NCBI RefSeq assembly: GCF_004345565.1
Contig: NZ_SLWA01000009.1
Coordinates: 62,001 to 126,000 of the forward strand
DNA from: Flavobacterium circumlabens
GTDB lineage: Bacteria > Bacteroidota > Bacteroidia > Flavobacteriales > Flavobacteriaceae
Reading direction: 5' to 3'
Length of the DNA: 64,000 bases
Both the position numbers and the translations under genes were made by a program. Shown one piece after another: positions 42,069 through 51,811 of this stretch. The notes under the pieces were generated by a model that was given only the letters and a program-made list of their open reading frames with translations, was not told the origin of the DNA and did not search any database. The stretch's first letter is position 1; every line of letters starts with the position of its first letter.

Positions 42069-42971
42069 ATGGATAAAAGAGTAAAATTTGACTTTGAAAT
42101 ATATTTCACCAATGGCGGGAGTATAAAAGGTGAGGACTTTCGTCTGGATATTGAGGGCAACACCATTTCCGATCAGGAACTTGCGGATTATATTGTAAAC
42201 GATTTGCGACTGCTTATGGTAGGGGAAGTCAAAATTCTGAATAAAGAAATTTTTGATGAAACCCACAAAAGAAAACCGATTTCTACCAAAACGGAACCTG
42301 ATTTATTAATCGATTTAAGCCATACGATCGAACACGGGCTTGTAACGTATAAAGGTTTGCCGGCACCCATTGTATGCGACTATTTAAGCAGGGAAGATTC
42401 TAAACAGTTTTATGAGGAAGGTACTCAGTTTCAAATAGGCAAAATTGAGATGGTCACCAATACAGGAACTTATATTGACTGCCCGTTTCATAGATTTGAA
42501 GATGGAAAAGACCTGTCGGAAATAGGTTTGGAATGTTTTACAGACCTTGATGCTGTGGTAATCCGTATTCCTTTTTCAGAAACACGGGCAATTACCGAAG
42601 CACATTTGAAAAATCGTGAAATTAGAAATAAAGCCGTTTTGATTCATACAGGATGGGATAGTTACTGGAATACGGAAAAATATTATGAGAACCATCCTTA
42701 TCTCACAGAAGGAGCTGCCCTCTATTTAAGAGACTGCAATGTAAAGCTGGTTGGCATTGATTCTCATAATATCGATAATACAGCAGGCAAAAGCAGACCG
42801 GTACATACCACACTTTTGCAGGCAGAAATACTTATAGTAGAACATCTTTGTAATCTCTCTCTTTTACCTCAGGAAGATTTTACTTTTAGTGCGATTCCTC
42901 CCAAATTTAAAGGAGTCGGAACATTTCCGGTTCGGGCAATGGCTAAAATATCTAAAAGCTCATTTCGTTAG
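42069..42971 (+). CDS. Cyclase-family (kynurenine-formamidase-like) hydrolase with N-terminal extension
   Basis: 300 residues. About residues 80-300 form the cyclase fold with the metal-binding motif VTNTGTYIDCPFHRFEDG (variant of HxGTHxDxPxH, first His replaced), DLSHTIEHGLVTY near the start, and KLVGIDSHNIDN. Residues 1-75 are an extension (FDFEIYFTNGGSIKGEDFRL, LADYIVNDLRLLMVGEVKIL) not found in ordinary members. It may be a separate small domain, perhaps a partner or regulatory part. Likely hydrolyses an amide or lactone-like substrate; the exact one is unknown. Its stop codon lies inside a terminator hairpin. Confidence 0.85.
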   Translation: MDKRVKFDFEIYFTNGGSIKGEDFRLDIEGNTISDQELADYIVNDLRLLMVGEVKILNKEIFDETHKRKPISTKTEPDLLIDLSHTIEHGLVTYKGLPAPIVCDYLSREDSKQFYEEGTQFQIGKIEMVTNTGTYIDCPFHRFEDGKDLSEIGLECFTDLDAVVIRIPFSETRAITEAHLKNREIRNKAVLIHTGWDSYWNTEKYYENHPYLTEGAALYLRDCNVKLVGIDSHNIDNTAGKSRPVHTTLLQAEILIVEHLCNLSLLPQEDFTFSAIPPKFKGVGTFPVRAMAKISKSSFR

Positions 42972-42986
42972 AAATGGGCTTTTTTA
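42955..42986 (+). terminator. Terminator overlapping the cyclase stop codon
   Basis: AAAGCTCATTTC pairs with GAAATGGGCTTT (one G-T pair) around GTTA, then TTTTT. The TAG stop is split between loop and stem, so the last five codons form the left arm. Confidence 0.7.
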
Positions 42987-43351
42987 GCTTGAAATCGAAA
43001 ATTGACAGCACTCCATTAGCTGTACACTCCATTATAATTTCAAATTTTGCAACAAGTCTTTTCTTATAGTAGTATGTAACAGTTTGCTGAATGTATTACT
43101 AAATCCCATACCGGCGACTTTTATTTTTATTTCGTTGCATATCTGCATTTATTTTATTTATTTAGATATGTATTTTGGTTCAGCAACTGCTTTAGTTTTT
43201 CTGTACCAGTCTTAACCTGGGAAGCACCGGAAGTTTGTATGTGGAATAAAAGCATCACAAACCGGTGTCAATGATGTGCAGTATTTCAATACTATTAATA
43301 ATCACATAAACAGCAGAGCAGTCTGCTGTCGGATAATATTATACCCCGCCT
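42972..43351. other. Gene-free stretch before the PAS kinase
   Basis: No coding frame or strong motif beyond the terminator at its left end. Confidence 0.45.
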
Positions 43352-46300
43352 ATGGATTTAATAAATAATGATCTCTTTCAGACCGTATTTGACTCTGCCT
43401 CAAACGGTATTGCCGTTATGCAGGCTGTTTACGATGATAATAACAAGGTAAAGGATTTCTCTGTACTGCTGTTTAATGCTTATACCTTGAATTGGATCGG
43501 TGATAAACCTTATAAAGGCAGGCTGTACAGCGAGTTATTTCCAACGGTAAAACAAACGGGAATTCTGCAGAAATTTATTGAAACTGCCGAAACAGGTATT
43601 ACGGCCCGTTTTGAACAGTGGTATGAGGGGGAAGGGATGAATCATTGGTTTCGGTTTACTGCAGTTAGGCAGGAAGATTTGCTGGTGGTAACTACAGATG
43701 ATATTACTCAGAGCAAACAGACAGAAATTGCCCTGAACAGGGCACTCGAGGCCGCAGAGAAACAAAGACGGCTGTACGATTCCATTACAAACAACACGCC
43801 CGATCTGGTCTATGTATTTGATCTCAGTTACAATTTTATTTATGCCAATAAAGCATTATTGAATATGTGGGGCAAATCGGCGGAAGAGGCTATCGGAAGA
43901 GGCTTAAGAGAAAACGGTTATGAAGAGTGGCATGCCCAGATGCACGAAAGGGAAATTGATGAAGTGGCTGCTGTGAAAAAAACAGTCAGAGGTACCGTTT
44001 CCTTTCCTCATGCTGAGCTGGGCAGCCGTATTTACGACTATATCCTTGTCCCGGTCTTAAATGAGCGCGGAGAGGTTGAAGCTGTTGCAGGAACAACCCG
44101 TGATATTACCGATATAAAACAGGCCGAGGAAAAACTGCAACAAAGTGAAACGCGCTTTCGAAATATGATTGAGCAGGCACCTGTGGCTATATTGTTGTCC
44201 CGTGGTGAAGATGTTGTCATCGAGAGCATTAATAAGCCAATGCTCCAGTTTATGAACAAAAGTTCTGCCGATGAGGTGATTGGGAAAAAAATGATTGAGA
44301 CACTGCCGGAACTTTCAGGCCAGCAGGCACTGCAAACCGTTATTGAGGTTCAAAAAACGGGAATTTCTTTTAGAGGAGATGATCAGCCCGTTGATTTAGT
44401 AATTAACGGCAGACTCGAGCGACGTTATTTTAATTTTTCTTATGACTGTATTCAGGAACCTTCAGGGAATTCTGCTGTACTTCATATGGCAGTTGATGTA
44501 ACCGAAATGCTCTTATCCAGAAAGAAGATTGAAGAGAGCGAAAAACGTTTTCGTTCCTTGATTGAAGAGGCGCCTGTAGGTACCTGTTTATATGTCGGGC
44601 CGGACATGCGCATTGAAATTGCCAACAAAATTATTATGGATCAGTGGGGCAGAGGTCCTGAAGTAATTGGCAAAAACATGATAGACGTTTTTCCTGAGGT
44701 GAAAAACCAGCCTTTTCCTGAAATATTAAAAAAGGTTTACAAAACCGGAAAGCAGTACGAGCAAAAAGGAGCCAGGGCCGATATTATGATCGACGGTAAG
44801 CTCAAAACGTCGTACTTAGATTTCACCTACAAACCCTTATTTGATTCCAATGGCAGTATATATGCTATTTTAGATGTGGTTGTAGATGTAACCTCTCAGG
44901 TTAAAGCAAAACTGCTTCTGGAGGAAAATCAGGAATTTATACGTAAAATATTCTATAACTCTCCCGTAGCTAATTTGGTCTATGTTGGAAAAAATATGAT
45001 ATTGAGGGAAGCTAATGAAAAGATGCTCGAAATTTTCGGACGTGATGCTTCCATAATAGGAAAACCGATACTGGAAACTATTCCTGAATTGAGAAAGACT
45101 GATTTGTTTGAAAAATACAATGAGATCTTAGCCACCGGAGAAACGTACCAGGTATCTGCCCAGCGCATTGACCTTATTAAAGATGGAATTCCGCATTCGG
45201 GATATTATGATTATACCTATAAAGCGCTGATGGATGACAATGGTGCGGCCTATGGTATGATCTGCATTGCCGTGGAAGTAACAGATCAGGTATATGCCAG
45301 GCAAAAAGAGTTGGAGGCAGAAGCGCGTTTAAGAGGTGCTGTTGAATTAGCACAGCTGGGTACCTGGAGTATCGATGTAGCCACAAACGGACTTACTTAC
45401 TCCGATCGTCTTATAGAATGGTTTGGATATGATCCTAAGGATCAGGATTATAATAAAGTGATCCCTATACTGGAAGACGAAGACCAGGAAAGAGTAGCAA
45501 AGGCAGTGGCCTGGGCGCTTAAACCTGAATCAGGAGGTATTTATGATGAAGTATATAAGGTAATTCATCCCATAACGGGTCATAAGAGAATCCTGCACGC
45601 TCAGGGAAAAACGGTATTTGATTTGGCAGGAAACCCAATTCGGATGCATGGTACCGCACAGGATGTGACCATACAGCATGAATTGCAAACGGCACTGGAA
45701 CAGCAGGTTCTGATACGTACAGAGGAACTCGCAGCAACGGCTGATGAATTAGGAAAAACAAACGAAAATCTCGAAAAATCCAATCTGCGCCTGGTTCAGT
45801 CTAATGAAGAGCTGGCTCAGTTTGCCTATATTGCTTCACATGATCTTCAGGAACCGCTGCGAAAAATTATTACGTTTTCTAATTTGCTTGAAACAAGTCT
45901 CGGTGAGCACGCAGCTCCAAATGCAAAGAATTATATGAGCAAAATTCTGAATTCGTCTATGCGAATGCGAAGCCTGATCAGTGATGTTCTCAATTATTCA
46001 CAGCTTGCCAAATCTGAAGAACAGTTCAAGGAAGTCAATCTCAACGAAATTGTTCAAAATCTTATAATGGATTATGACCTGCTGATTGAGCAGAAAAAGG
46101 CTAAAATTTATTTAGAAGACCTGCCGGTTATACAGGCAAATCCGATGCAAATGGCACAGTTGTTTAGAAATCTGATTGGCAACGCTTTAAAATTCACTAA
46201 AAAAGACAGGGATCCGATCATTTCAATAAAAGCTTTACCACTGGAGCCGCATGACATTGATAAAATCCATACTACTCATTCAAATGCTGAATTTTGCAAA

Positions 46301-46525
46301 ATTCAGATAACGGATAATGGAATAGGTTTCGAAGCTGAATACTTTGAACGTATTTTTAATATCTTCCAGCGTCTGCACAGCAAATCCGATTATGAAGGAA
46401 CCGGTATAGGACTCGCAATGTGTAAAAAGATCGTTCAAAATCACGGAGGTGATATAACTGCTGAGAGCCAATTTGGTGAAGGTGCTGTATTTACAATTAT
46501 ATTGCCGATAAATTCCGAAGTTTAA
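43352..46525 (+). CDS. Multi-PAS sensor histidine kinase, 1057 aa
   Basis: Soluble, no membrane segments. About six PAS domains in tandem (roughly 8-115, 140-260, 265-390, 395-520, 525-650, 655-775), several opening with F-x-x-x-I-E-x-A-P-V-(G/A), such as FRNMIEQAPVAILLS and FRSLIEEAPVGTCLY. A coiled coil (about 780-830: LAATADELGKTNENLEKSN) follows. HisKA has His in YIASHDLQEPLRKI, and HATPase has FRNLIGNALKFT, DNGIGFE and GTGIGLAMCKK. This is the phytochrome-like kinase type that signals to single-domain receivers. No receiver gene is adjacent; the receivers at 11816 and 21657 are possible partners. Monocistronic. Confidence 0.92.
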   Translation: MDLINNDLFQTVFDSASNGIAVMQAVYDDNNKVKDFSVLLFNAYTLNWIGDKPYKGRLYSELFPTVKQTGILQKFIETAETGITARFEQWYEGEGMNHWFRFTAVRQEDLLVVTTDDITQSKQTEIALNRALEAAEKQRRLYDSITNNTPDLVYVFDLSYNFIYANKALLNMWGKSAEEAIGRGLRENGYEEWHAQMHEREIDEVAAVKKTVRGTVSFPHAELGSRIYDYILVPVLNERGEVEAVAGTTRDITDIKQAEEKLQQSETRFRNMIEQAPVAILLSRGEDVVIESINKPMLQFMNKSSADEVIGKKMIETLPELSGQQALQTVIEVQKTGISFRGDDQPVDLVINGRLERRYFNFSYDCIQEPSGNSAVLHMAVDVTEMLLSRKKIEESEKRFRSLIEEAPVGTCLYVGPDMRIEIANKIIMDQWGRGPEVIGKNMIDVFPEVKNQPFPEILKKVYKTGKQYEQKGARADIMIDGKLKTSYLDFTYKPLFDSNGSIYAILDVVVDVTSQVKAKLLLEENQEFIRKIFYNSPVANLVYVGKNMILREANEKMLEIFGRDASIIGKPILETIPELRKTDLFEKYNEILATGETYQVSAQRIDLIKDGIPHSGYYDYTYKALMDDNGAAYGMICIAVEVTDQVYARQKELEAEARLRGAVELAQLGTWSIDVATNGLTYSDRLIEWFGYDPKDQDYNKVIPILEDEDQERVAKAVAWALKPESGGIYDEVYKVIHPITGHKRILHAQGKTVFDLAGNPIRMHGTAQDVTIQHELQTALEQQVLIRTEELAATADELGKTNENLEKSNLRLVQSNEELAQFAYIASHDLQEPLRKIITFSNLLETSLGEHAAPNAKNYMSKILNSSMRMRSLISDVLNYSQLAKSEEQFKEVNLNEIVQNLIMDYDLLIEQKKAKIYLEDLPVIQANPMQMAQLFRNLIGNALKFTKKDRDPIISIKALPLEPHDIDKIHTTHSNAEFCKIQITDNGIGFEAEYFERIFNIFQRLHSKSDYEGTGIGLAMCKKIVQNHGGDITAESQFGEGAVFTIILPINSEV

Positions 46526-46558
46526 CGTGTCAGCTGCATTTTTATTGTTCTGTCTTTA

Positions 46559-47050
46559 TTATACGAATCTTACAAAGTAGATGAAAAGGATTACGAAGAT
46601 GGTAAGATCGGTAACCAAAGCAACTTTTTCATTGGTGTTGGAAGTCTTTTTTATTGCGTGCTGAAGACCTGCAATTCCATAATAAATTCCGCTTGCAAAA
46701 GCACTTACAATTCTCCATTCAGGTTTGTACAGGGACACAATACCCACAAGACCGAAACAAATATTTGCAAAACCTAATTCCCGAAGAATCGGAAAACTTT
46801 CAGTACTCTCCAGTTCAAAAATGACTTTTGCCGTAAATTCTGGATTTTTTACTTGTTTGATTCCAGCCAAAAATAAACGAAGCCCGACTGCTGAAAAAAT
46901 AAACCATTTACTAAAAAGTTCAAAAGTTAAAGCGTGGCTGTTCCAGAAATGGTCTGATAAAAAACCGACTACGGGAATAACAAAAGTTAAAACCGTTACA
47001 CTACTCATGTAAAATAAATTGGGCTTGTTTTCTTCTTTATTTGTGGTCAT
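46559..47050 (-). CDS. DUF6790-like membrane protein
   Basis: 163 residues with four membrane helices: SVTVLTFVIPVVGFLSDHFW, WFIFSAVGLRLFLAG, ELGFANICFGLVGIVSLYKP and ALVTDLTIFVILFIYFV. The pattern 'FIP..F.SDH', 'ELGFAN.CFGLVG' and 'YGIAGLQHA' fits the DUF6790 family as I remember it. No biochemical function is known. It lies convergent with the PAS kinase and about 150 bases downstream of msrA on the same strand. Confidence 0.75.
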   Translation of the reverse strand: MTTNKEENKPNLFYMSSVTVLTFVIPVVGFLSDHFWNSHALTFELFSKWFIFSAVGLRLFLAGIKQVKNPEFTAKVIFELESTESFPILRELGFANICFGLVGIVSLYKPEWRIVSAFASGIYYGIAGLQHAIKKTSNTNEKVALVTDLTIFVILFIYFVRFV

Positions 47051-47204
47051 TGTTTTTTCTCTTTAATCCAACTATAAGTTTAGGGTGCACTGGTATTTCG
47101 AATGGCAGCTTACCTGAAACCTTCTCAAAAGTGCGGTATTCATTATATTATAAAATGAGTGGCACAAATAAAAAGGCTTTTAGGGAAGCCTGAATAATTG
47201 CGCT

Positions 47205-47696
47205 TTACAGGAAAGTACCAAACCTTTCAAAATGGCAGGTATAACCGTTAGGATTCTTTAGAAGGTAATCCTGATGATATTCTTCCGCAGGCCAGAATTT
47301 TGTGTAAGGTTCGAGTGTGGTGACCACTTTACCCGGCCAGCGTGCAGCATCATCGACAATTTTAATGATCTCCCTGGCCGTTTCTTCCTCCTGTTCGTCC
47401 TGAATAAATAGAGCCGATCTGTAACTGGATCCCCTGTCATTACCCTGCTGATCGACAGTCGAAGGGTCATGCATCCTGAAAAAATAATCCAGAAGTTTAC
47501 GATACGATGTTTCATTGGGATCGTACGTAATTTCTATTCCTTCTGCATGTCCGGGATGGTTAGGGTAAGTAGGGTTGTCGTTGCTTCCGCCAATGTAGCC
47601 TACCTGAGTGTCTTTTACTCCGGGACGTACGCGAAACAGGTCTTCCATTCCCCAGAAGCAGCCCCCTGCTATATATGCTTTTTTTAAATTTTCCAT
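47205..47696 (-). CDS. msrA: Peptide methionine-S-oxide reductase MsrA
   Basis: 163 residues. The catalytic Cys is in GGCFWGMEDLFRVRPGV. The MsrA core motifs GHAEGIEITYDPNETSYRKL, FFRMHDPSTVDQQGND and GSSYRSALFIQDEQ are all present. It reduces the S-epimer of methionine sulfoxide in proteins, repairing oxidative damage. It is a stand-alone MsrA without an MsrB fusion; no MsrB is visible here. A TATCTTTG box upstream (47743-47750, minus) could be its -7 element. Confidence 0.95.
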   Translation of the reverse strand: MENLKKAYIAGGCFWGMEDLFRVRPGVKDTQVGYIGGSNDNPTYPNHPGHAEGIEITYDPNETSYRKLLDYFFRMHDPSTVDQQGNDRGSSYRSALFIQDEQEEETAREIIKIVDDAARWPGKVVTTLEPYTKFWPAEEYHQDYLLKNPNGYTCHFERFGTFL

Positions 47697-48207
47697 AATT
47701 GCTATTTAAATGATTGTAATTATTTTTCTTTATAAGTAAAACCAAAGATAAAGAGTATATCTAAATTAGGGTAATTAATACCGAAATTAAATTGGGAAAA
47801 CAGAAAGCCAAAATGGTCGAAAGCACCTAAAGAAAAAAAGTAAGCCTGACTCATTTTTCATTCTGTTTTTAAATAGTCTGATAATCCTGCAAATTTAATA
47901 CTGTTGGCCGCTTATTCATCAATATTATAATTTTTTATATTTCACGACACTGGCATTAATTTGCGAAATATAGTCAATAAGAAAATTAATATAATATCTA
48001 TTTAGTTGATATTTAATAGTTTATTACTTTAGTATAGTTATTGTTTTCGGTATTGGCCTATGGGATTCAATTACAAAAACGGACATCAAGTCAGGGACTC
48101 TTTTATTTTAAAAGCCTGAAGTAAAATTGAATCCCTATCATTTAATCTGCTGAGTTTAACTGAGCTGTATCTGTAAAGCGCTATTACTAATTTAAATAAT
48201 AAATCTT
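47697..48207. other. Gene-free stretch between msrA and a hydrolase gene
   Basis: About 510 AT-rich bases, divergent promoter region. Apart from the TATCTTTG match on the minus strand at 47743-47750 I see nothing. Confidence 0.45.
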
Positions 48208-48978
48208 ATGACAAAATCGAAATCCATTATTCTCATACACGGGAATTTTGTAAACGACACCACCTGGGCAAAGTGGAAAGAACGTTATGAACAAAAAGGC
48301 TATAAGGTCTATACACCGGCTAATCCGGGTCATGGAGGTAATCCCTCTGATTTGAGAAAACAGGTTCATCCCGATCTTATTAAAACAGGTTTTACAGACG
48401 TGGTGAACAACATTGTAAGGCTTGTAGACAGTCTTCCGGAAAAGCCATTAATTATCGGGCATTCAATGGCAGGAATGGCAGCAATGAAACTACTGGAACT
48501 GGGCAAAGCAGCCGCTGCAGTAAGTATTGATGGTGCTCCTCCAAAGAATGTTTTTCCTCCTTTCTCAACATTAAAGGCAGTGTTGCCTGCATTTGGTTTT
48601 TTTTCGGCTACAAAGTATTTTATGGGGAGCCGTGACTGGTATGACAAATGTTTTTTTAACACATTGCCCGAAAGTGAAAGAGCGCGTACTTTTGACAGTA
48701 TTGCAGTCCCTGAAAGTTATAAGGTGAATCGTGAACTGGTACTGAACTCTTTTTCTAATATTGATTTTGGTAAAGCACACAACCCTATTTTATTTATTGG
48801 GGGAGGCAGTGATGCTATTTTTCCGGCTTCTCTTACTACAAAACTGGCAAAAAAGTATAAAGACAGCAACAGCCGTGTTGATTTGAAGATTTTTCAGGGT
48901 AAAAGTCATTTTATCTGTGGAGAGACGGGTTGGGAAATAGTAGCAGATTATATAACAGACTGGTACGAGAAATTATAA
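48208..48978 (+). CDS. Alpha/beta hydrolase, 256 aa
   Basis: Oxyanion motif IILIHGNFVNDTTW, nucleophile elbow IIGHSMAGMAA (Ser), likely acid in GGGSDAIFPAS and His in GKSHFICGETGW. No signal peptide. Substrate unknown; the family includes esterases and peptidase-like enzymes. It is clearly paralogous to the hydrolase at 51023: both share the 'LPEKP-LIIGHS' approach and a 'VPES(Y/K)' segment in the cap. Probably a stress or detoxification enzyme given the company of catalase and msrA; that is inference. Confidence 0.83.
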   Translation: MTKSKSIILIHGNFVNDTTWAKWKERYEQKGYKVYTPANPGHGGNPSDLRKQVHPDLIKTGFTDVVNNIVRLVDSLPEKPLIIGHSMAGMAAMKLLELGKAAAAVSIDGAPPKNVFPPFSTLKAVLPAFGFFSATKYFMGSRDWYDKCFFNTLPESERARTFDSIAVPESYKVNRELVLNSFSNIDFGKAHNPILFIGGGSDAIFPASLTTKLAKKYKDSNSRVDLKIFQGKSHFICGETGWEIVADYITDWYEKL

Positions 48979-49100
48979 AAAGTAAAAAAGCTGTCGGTTG
49001 TAGGACACCTTTCAGATTGGTTCATGAAAATATCTGGTTTAAAATGATAAATGAACTAAAATGAATTCAAATTATTAGTAACAATTTAAAAGAAAGTAAA

Positions 49101-49922
49101 ATGGCTAAAATTACAGTAAAAGACGGAACAGAAATTTATTATAAAGATTGGGGAACAGGAACACCTCTTTTTTTTCATCATGGCTGGCCATTGTCAGCAG
49201 ATGATTGGGATGCGCAGCTGCTTTTTTTCCTGGATCAGGGCTTTAGAGTTATTGCACATGACAGGAGAGGACATGGAAGATCTACGCAAACGGATACCGG
49301 TAATGAAATGGATACTTACGCCGCTGATGTAGCGGAGCTTACCACATTTCTGGACTTAAAGGACGCGATACATATTGGGCATTCCACCGGTGGTGGTGAA
49401 GCAATTCGATATGCTGCAAAATATGGTAAAAACCGCGTTTCAAAGGTAATTCTTATAAGCGCAGTAACACCATATATGGTTCATGATGAAAACAATCCGG
49501 AAGGTGTGCCAATTGCGGTATTTGATGATATCCGTTTTAATACCGCCAATAACAGGCAACAATTTTATCAGGATATCACTTTTCCGTTTTATGGCTATAA
49601 CAGGGAAGGGGCAGCTATCAAAAAAGGAATTCAGGATAATTGGTGGCGCCAGGGAATGATGGGCGGTATTAAGGCACATTATGACTGCATAAAAGCATTC
49701 TCTGAAACAGATTTTACTGAAGACCTAAAAAGTGTTGATTTCCCTGTACTTATATTACATGGCGAGGACGATCAGATAGTTCCTTATAATGTTACTGCGT
49801 TAAGAGCTATTAAACTGGTAAAAAACGGGAAATTGATCACTTATCCGGGACTTTGTCACGGAATGCCGACAACAGATGCTGAAACTGTTAATTCAGATAT
49901 TTTAGCTTTTATTAAATCCTGA
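49101..49922 (+). CDS. Alpha/beta hydrolase, non-heme chloroperoxidase-like
   Basis: 273 residues with the classic pattern of cofactor-free haloperoxidases/perhydrolases: FFHHGWPLSADDWDAQL, AHDRRGHGRSTQT, HIGHSTGGGEAIRY (Ser nucleophile), an Asp in LHGEDDQIVPY and a His in GLCHGMPTTD. These enzymes are esterases that can also form peracids. Lies 69 bases upstream of the frameshifted isochorismatase-like gene on the same strand, a pairing common in other bacteria. Cytoplasmic. Confidence 0.9.
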   Translation: MAKITVKDGTEIYYKDWGTGTPLFFHHGWPLSADDWDAQLLFFLDQGFRVIAHDRRGHGRSTQTDTGNEMDTYAADVAELTTFLDLKDAIHIGHSTGGGEAIRYAAKYGKNRVSKVILISAVTPYMVHDENNPEGVPIAVFDDIRFNTANNRQQFYQDITFPFYGYNREGAAIKKGIQDNWWRQGMMGGIKAHYDCIKAFSETDFTEDLKSVDFPVLILHGEDDQIVPYNVTALRAIKLVKNGKLITYPGLCHGMPTTDAETVNSDILAFIKS

Positions 49923-49990
49923 AATGTTTATTCCGGATTTTCTGTATTATTTTTTTAGCGGTTAAATTATATAAATAAAAAAAATACAAA

Positions 49991-50606
49991 ATGGATGCAA
50001 GTATATATTCAAAAACAGCCCTGATCATAATTGACCCTTTCAATGACTTTCTGTCTGAAGGGGGAAAGCTATATTCCGTCACAAAAGAAACTGTGGAAGG
50101 TATTTCTCTGGTTCAAAATCTTAAAAAATTAATCGAAGGAGCGCGAGAGCGTAAAATACAGGTAATTTATGCGCCGCACCATCACACAACGAAAGAGGAT
50201 TATTTAAATTGGAAATTTCTGGCACCTTCACATCAGGGCAGTAAGAATATAGTTTTATTTGAAAAAAATAGCTGTGGTTGAATTTCATCCTGAAATTCAA
50301 CCACAGCCAGGTGATTTAATCGCTCAAAATCATTGGACCGGCAGTGGCTTTGCCAATACCGATTTGGATTTTTTATTAAGAGCACATAACATTGACCATA
50401 TTATAATCGCAGGAATGAGAGCGAATACCTGTATTGATTCTACTGCAAGATATGGCGTCGAACTCGGTTATCATGTGACGCTGATTAAAGACGGAATAGC
50501 AGCCTTTAACTGGGAAGAAATCCGGGTTACTGTCGAAATTACTTTTCCAAACTATGGACATGCAATGTTGACCACTGAAGAATTTATAAACAGTCCTCAA
50601 TCCTGA
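49991..50606 (+). pseudogene. Isochorismatase-family hydrolase, broken by a frameshift
   Basis: The first 96 codons (ALIIIDPFNDFLSEGG, HHHTTKEDYLNWKFLAPSHQ) end at TGA 50279 after FEKNSCG. The second part continues in another frame (FHPEIQPQPGDLIAQNHWTG, SGFANTDLDFLLRAHNIDHI, GMRANTCIDSTARYGVELGY with the catalytic Cys). Removing one T near 50278-50280 restores FEKNSCGEFHPEIQPQPGD, the expected family sequence. So it is a one-base insertion, either a true inactivation or a sequencing error. If intact it would be a cysteine hydrolase of about 205 residues. Recoding is possible but unlikely. Confidence 0.8.
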
Positions 50607-50767
50607 AATAATGGAAATCATCTCAGGAAGCAGCACAACAGCCCTGATTACTGTAGCAACAGAAATTATGGAGGAGACAGAGGTTATGAGTTAGAGATTG
50701 GTTTAGGGAGAGTGTTTAGCAGCTTTTTAAAAAACAGCTTTGTTTTGGGTCGAAAAAAATAAGATGT

Positions 50768-51001
50768 TCAGAGATTTATTTTATTTAGAAATTTCTGAAT
50801 GTCTTTTTTTAAATATGCTTTTTCCGGTTTGTTAATTTCTTCCAGAACAGGAATCCAGCTCTTTTCAGGACTTACTTTTTTATAAAATAATTGCAGGGAC
50901 TGCCGCAACCCTGAATATTTTTTTTTATCCTGACCACTGAGCAAAATTTCAATCACGGCAGGCCAGATTAACCAATAGTGTCCGGAGCTGAAATGTTTCA
51001 T
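50768..51001 (-). CDS. Small hypothetical protein, 77 aa
   Basis: A basic, mixed protein (SSGHYWLIWPAVIEILLSGQ, KAYLKKDIQKFLNKINL) with no recognised family and no signal peptide. It is divergent from the hydrolase gene at 51023 by 21 bases, so both would share a very short promoter region, which is unusual and weakens the call. Confidence 0.4.
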   Translation of the reverse strand: MKHFSSGHYWLIWPAVIEILLSGQDKKKYSGLRQSLQLFYKKVSPEKSWIPVLEEINKPEKAYLKKDIQKFLNKINL

Positions 51002-51022
51002 AATTAACTTAAAAAAGCTTTT

Positions 51023-51811
51023 ATGTATCGATCCAATACTAAAACGATTGTATTTATTTCAGGAGCATTTGTGAGTCATCATTATTGGGAGCAATGGATT
51101 GTTTTTTTCGAAAGTAAAGGGTATAAAGCAGTAGCACCACCGTGGCTTCATAAAAATGATACTGCCGAAAATCTCAGAAAACAAAATTTAAACTCTAAAA
51201 CAGGAGCAATCCGCTTATCTGAGCTTTTGTGTTATTACAAGGAAATAATTGAAATACTTCCTGAAAAACCAATTTTGATCGGACATTCCTACGGCGGGCT
51301 TATAGTGCAGTTATTAATTCAACAGGATTTAGCTTCGGCAGGAATCTGTATCAACTCATTTCCGCCTGCAGGTTGTACCGTTTCAAAATGTTCTTTTTAT
51401 AAAAATATTTTTAGGTTTTCCTACAGTCTTTTTTCTGATAAAAAGACATTTTTTTTATCCTTTAAGAAATGGCAGCATGTTTACTTCAATACCAATTCAG
51501 CTGAAAAACAGAAAACTACTTATGAGAAATTCCTGATTCCCGAATCAAAAAGAGCCTTTAGGGATTTATTTTTAGAAAATACAACTATAAACTTTAAAAG
51601 AAAACATGTTCCTCTTTTCTTTATTTCGGCTTCAGAAGACAAAATCATTTCTTCAAAACTAGTGTACTGGAACTTCAGAAAGTACAAAAACTTCCATTCG
51701 CTAACCTGTTATAGAGAAGTCCGGAATAAAAGCCATTTTGTGATACTTGATTGCCAATGGGAAGAAACGGCTCAGCATAGTTCCCAATGGCTAAAAAAAA
51801 TCTTTAGCTGA
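51023..51811 (+). CDS. Alpha/beta hydrolase, 262 aa, paralogue of 48208
   Basis: Nucleophile elbow ILIGHSYGGLIVQLL (Ser), start motif VFISGAFVSHHYWEQW in the oxyanion position and a probable catalytic His in RNKSHFVILDC. It is more divergent and more basic than the 48208 paralogue, with cysteine-rich patches (PAGCTVSKCSFYKN). It ends 8 bases inside the convergent sigma-54 regulator gene. Substrate unknown. Confidence 0.8.
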   Translation: MYRSNTKTIVFISGAFVSHHYWEQWIVFFESKGYKAVAPPWLHKNDTAENLRKQNLNSKTGAIRLSELLCYYKEIIEILPEKPILIGHSYGGLIVQLLIQQDLASAGICINSFPPAGCTVSKCSFYKNIFRFSYSLFSDKKTFFLSFKKWQHVYFNTNSAEKQKTTYEKFLIPESKRAFRDLFLENTTINFKRKHVPLFFISASEDKIISSKLVYWNFRKYKNFHSLTCYREVRNKSHFVILDCQWEETAQHSSQWLKKIFS

